In this document: in pieces, positions 63,003 through 64,000 of the stretch
How the letters are laid out: the number at the start of each line of letters is the position of its first letter
How positions within the stretch are numbered: the first letter of the stretch is position 1
Source of the DNA: Anaerolineae bacterium
Lineage (GTDB): Bacteria; Chloroflexota; Anaerolineae; Fen-1058
Direction of reading: 5' to 3'
Length of the DNA: 64,000 bases
Assembly (NCBI GenBank): GCA_003154115.1
Contig: PMCF01000433.1
Span: 54,787-118,786 of the forward strand
Notes under the pieces: model-generated
What the model was told of the DNA's origin: nothing
The model's database searches: none
The model's input: only the letters and a program-made list of their open reading frames with translations
Position numbers and translations under genes: made by a program

Positions 63003-63161
63003 TAGAGAGCATTGTTTATCGCTTGAGCGGGCGGCGTAAGTGCTGGTAACACTTACGCCGCCCTGACCCAACGAGCCGGAATCGACGGCGCGTAAGGCTG
63101 TGTGGCATTTTACTGCACACAGCAGATTGACGCCAACCTGAAACCGGGTTGGCGTCTTTTT
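63003..63161 (+). ncRNA. Structured RNA or long leader with three hairpins
   Basis: From the likely start near 63003 to the T-tract at 63161 there is no convincing ORF. It contains a 14-bp perfect hairpin (GGGCGGCGTAAGTG / CACTTACGCCGCCC, 63029-63063), an 8-bp hairpin (GCTGTGTG / CACACAGC, 63097-63123) and a terminator stem. It has its own promoter and terminator, so a free RNA of about 160 nt is likely. An attenuator-type leader of the gene at 63238 is the alternative. No known riboswitch consensus was recognised. Confidence 0.6.
63129..63161 (+). terminator. Rho-independent terminator
   Basis: GACGCCAACC / GGTTGGCGTC form a 10-bp stem with 8-nt loop, followed by TTTTT. It ends the RNA or attenuates transcription of the downstream gene. 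Confidence 0.85.
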
Positions 63162-63237
63162 GTTGAACCGGCCGAGTGTCAGGTTTACGGTGCGTTCTTT
63201 GCAAAGGATCAAGATTTGAACGACAAGGAGGAATTTG

Positions 63238-64000
63238 ATGAAAGTAAAAGCACAAATCATTATCGGATTGGTGTCTCTCGCATGTTTGCTGGCCTACACC
63301 TGGGTTCATACGGGTGCCTTGTTGGCCTCCTACGTTGAACCGCATGTGGTCGGTTTTGTCGCCGCCGCCGGGATCGAACTGGCGATTGTTGGACTGTCGC
63401 TTCGGGTAAACGAACTCCGCAGGAGTAGTCTTGGAGCGCGCTTTTTTGTGTTCACCCTGATCGCGGTGGTTATCGTGTCGGCGTTGGCAAATGTCAGCGA
63501 GGGTTTCGCGGTGAAGTTTCACGAACCGCTGACGGTGTCCAATGTGGGCAAACTGGACATTGTGCAAGCCGTTGTGTCGGTGGCGGCAACCGCGTTGATC
63601 AGTCTGGTGACACTCGCCCTCGCCGAAATTGTCGGGCAGGACGTCAGTGCTGCTGTAAAGGTGTCCAGTCGGGTTGCGAAACCGTCGGCAGTGACAGTGC
63701 CTGTGGTGACGCCGGAAGTGTCCGATACAACGTCAACTACAGATGTGGTGAACACATTGACGCCGACACTTGAACAAGCCCGGAGTGTCAAGGCCAATCA
63801 GGATGCCCAACAAAAAGCAGCAGCACTGGACATGTTGATTGAACAACTGACCCGCGACCCGGACGTTACGGTCACTGAACTGGCACGTTTGATTGGCAAG
63901 AGCCGGACGACGGTTTACGCCTATCTGGACGAGTTGGAAGCGTCAGGCAAGATACATCGCAATGGACAGGCAACGGTGCTAGCAGCCTGTCGGAGAGAAC
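63238..64000 (+). CDS. DUF2637-like membrane protein with C-terminal wHTH, 3' end outside window and interrupted
   Basis: ATG 63238 has AAGGAGGAA upstream; this frame is missing from the ORF track because it has no stop in the window. About four transmembrane helices (IIGLVSLACLLAYTWV, VVGFVAAAGIELAIVGLSL, FFVFTLIAVVIVSALANV, AVVSVAATALISLVTLAL) resemble DUF2637 (SpdB-like) proteins of mobile elements. A linker and a C-terminal wHTH (VTELARLIGKSRTTVYAYLDELEASGKI) follow. At 63983 the frame enters a copy of the CTAG-flanked inverted-repeat terminus, so the gene is probably broken by an insertion. Confidence 0.7.
   Translation, partial: MKVKAQIIIGLVSLACLLAYTWVHTGALLASYVEPHVVGFVAAAGIELAIVGLSLRVNELRRSSLGARFFVFTLIAVVIVSALANVSEGFAVKFHEPLTVSNVGKLDIVQAVVSVAATALISLVTLALAEIVGQDVSAAVKVSSRVAKPSAVTVPVVTPEVSDTTSTTDVVNTLTPTLEQARSVKANQDAQQKAAALDMLIEQLTRDPDVTVTELARLIGKSRTTVYAYLDELEASGKIHRNGQATVLAACRRE
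63983..64000. mobile_element. Terminal repeat of a second CTAG element copy
   Basis: The last 18 bases, CAGCCTGTCGGAGAGAAC, are the exact reverse complement of the right end of the 139-bp element at 57242-57380, and CTAG (63979-63982) precedes them. The element continues beyond the window. It lies in the opposite orientation relative to the first copy, if the two have the same polarity. Confidence 0.85.

Noticed and set aside
63003-63161. Retron-type RNA
   Set aside because: No reverse transcriptase gene follows; the downstream gene is a membrane/HTH protein.

Overview
The window is a stretch of bacterial chromosome, moderately GC-rich, most likely from a member of the Chloroflexota (Anaerolineae or Caldilinea-like). 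This is inferred from the protein set: a large surface protein carrying the 'VYLPVVLK' motif common in that phylum, Thr-Pro-rich membrane linkers, very many Ser/Thr protein kinases, double-cysteine zinc ribbons, and CHAT proteases next to sigma/anti-sigma pairs. No rRNA, tRNA or CRISPR array was seen, and no species can be named.

Region 1 (1-21.8 kb) is a signalling region. It opens with a 5'-truncated zinc-ribbon/FHA membrane protein, a membrane-tethered subtilase with zinc ribbons, a zinc-ribbon membrane protein and a polytopic FHA protein. A kinase/M1-peptidase chimeric remnant follows, then a tandem duplication of a [TPR-type sensor + kinase] pair in which the first kinase has decayed. 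After these come a HerA-type ATPase, a kinase, and a two-gene pair that resembles a MotA/ZorA-like long-tailed channel protein and a MotB/OmpA-like partner. A GNAT-like protein, two small inverted-repeat elements and more zinc-ribbon proteins complete the region.

Region 2 (20.5-43.9 kb) is an array of paralogous Ser/Thr kinases. Each has an N-terminal kinase domain; most have a transmembrane helix and a different outer domain (propeller, formylglycine-synthase-like, M14-like, beta-sandwich). Six of the nine intact kinases in the window carry FRD instead of HRD in the catalytic loop. Between them lie cell-wall and carbohydrate-type proteins (GH3/NagZ-like, M14 with LysM, M15-like, DUF5107-like). 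An AT-richer island at 27.7-31.2 kb holds a kinase-FHA protein and two proteins that share an N-terminal adaptor-like segment, one joined to a formylglycine-synthase-like domain and the other to a CHAT protease. It looks like a conflict or programmed-death module.

Region 3 (43.9-54.5 kb) holds a degenerate ABC ATPase-permease fusion overlapping a membrane-anchored CHAT protease. Two reverse-strand sigma/anti-sigma operons follow, one of which ends in a large TPR-CHAT protease. A 62-aa secreted peptide with a glycine tail lies between them.

Region 4 (54.6-64 kb) is mobile or plasmid-like. It has a decayed type I restriction-modification locus, an unknown 500-aa protein, and a ribbon-helix-helix gene cleanly split by a 139-bp inverted-repeat element with a CTAG target duplication. 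A second copy of that element's terminus is the last 18 bases of the window. The rest is a primase-like protein, a DUF3987-like ATPase, a PD-(D/E)XK-like protein lacking a key Glu, a replication-relaxation-like protein with a perfect 20-bp hairpin inside its coding sequence, an excisionase-like HTH protein, a structured RNA-like segment with its own promoter and terminator, and a DUF2637-like membrane/HTH protein cut by the window end.
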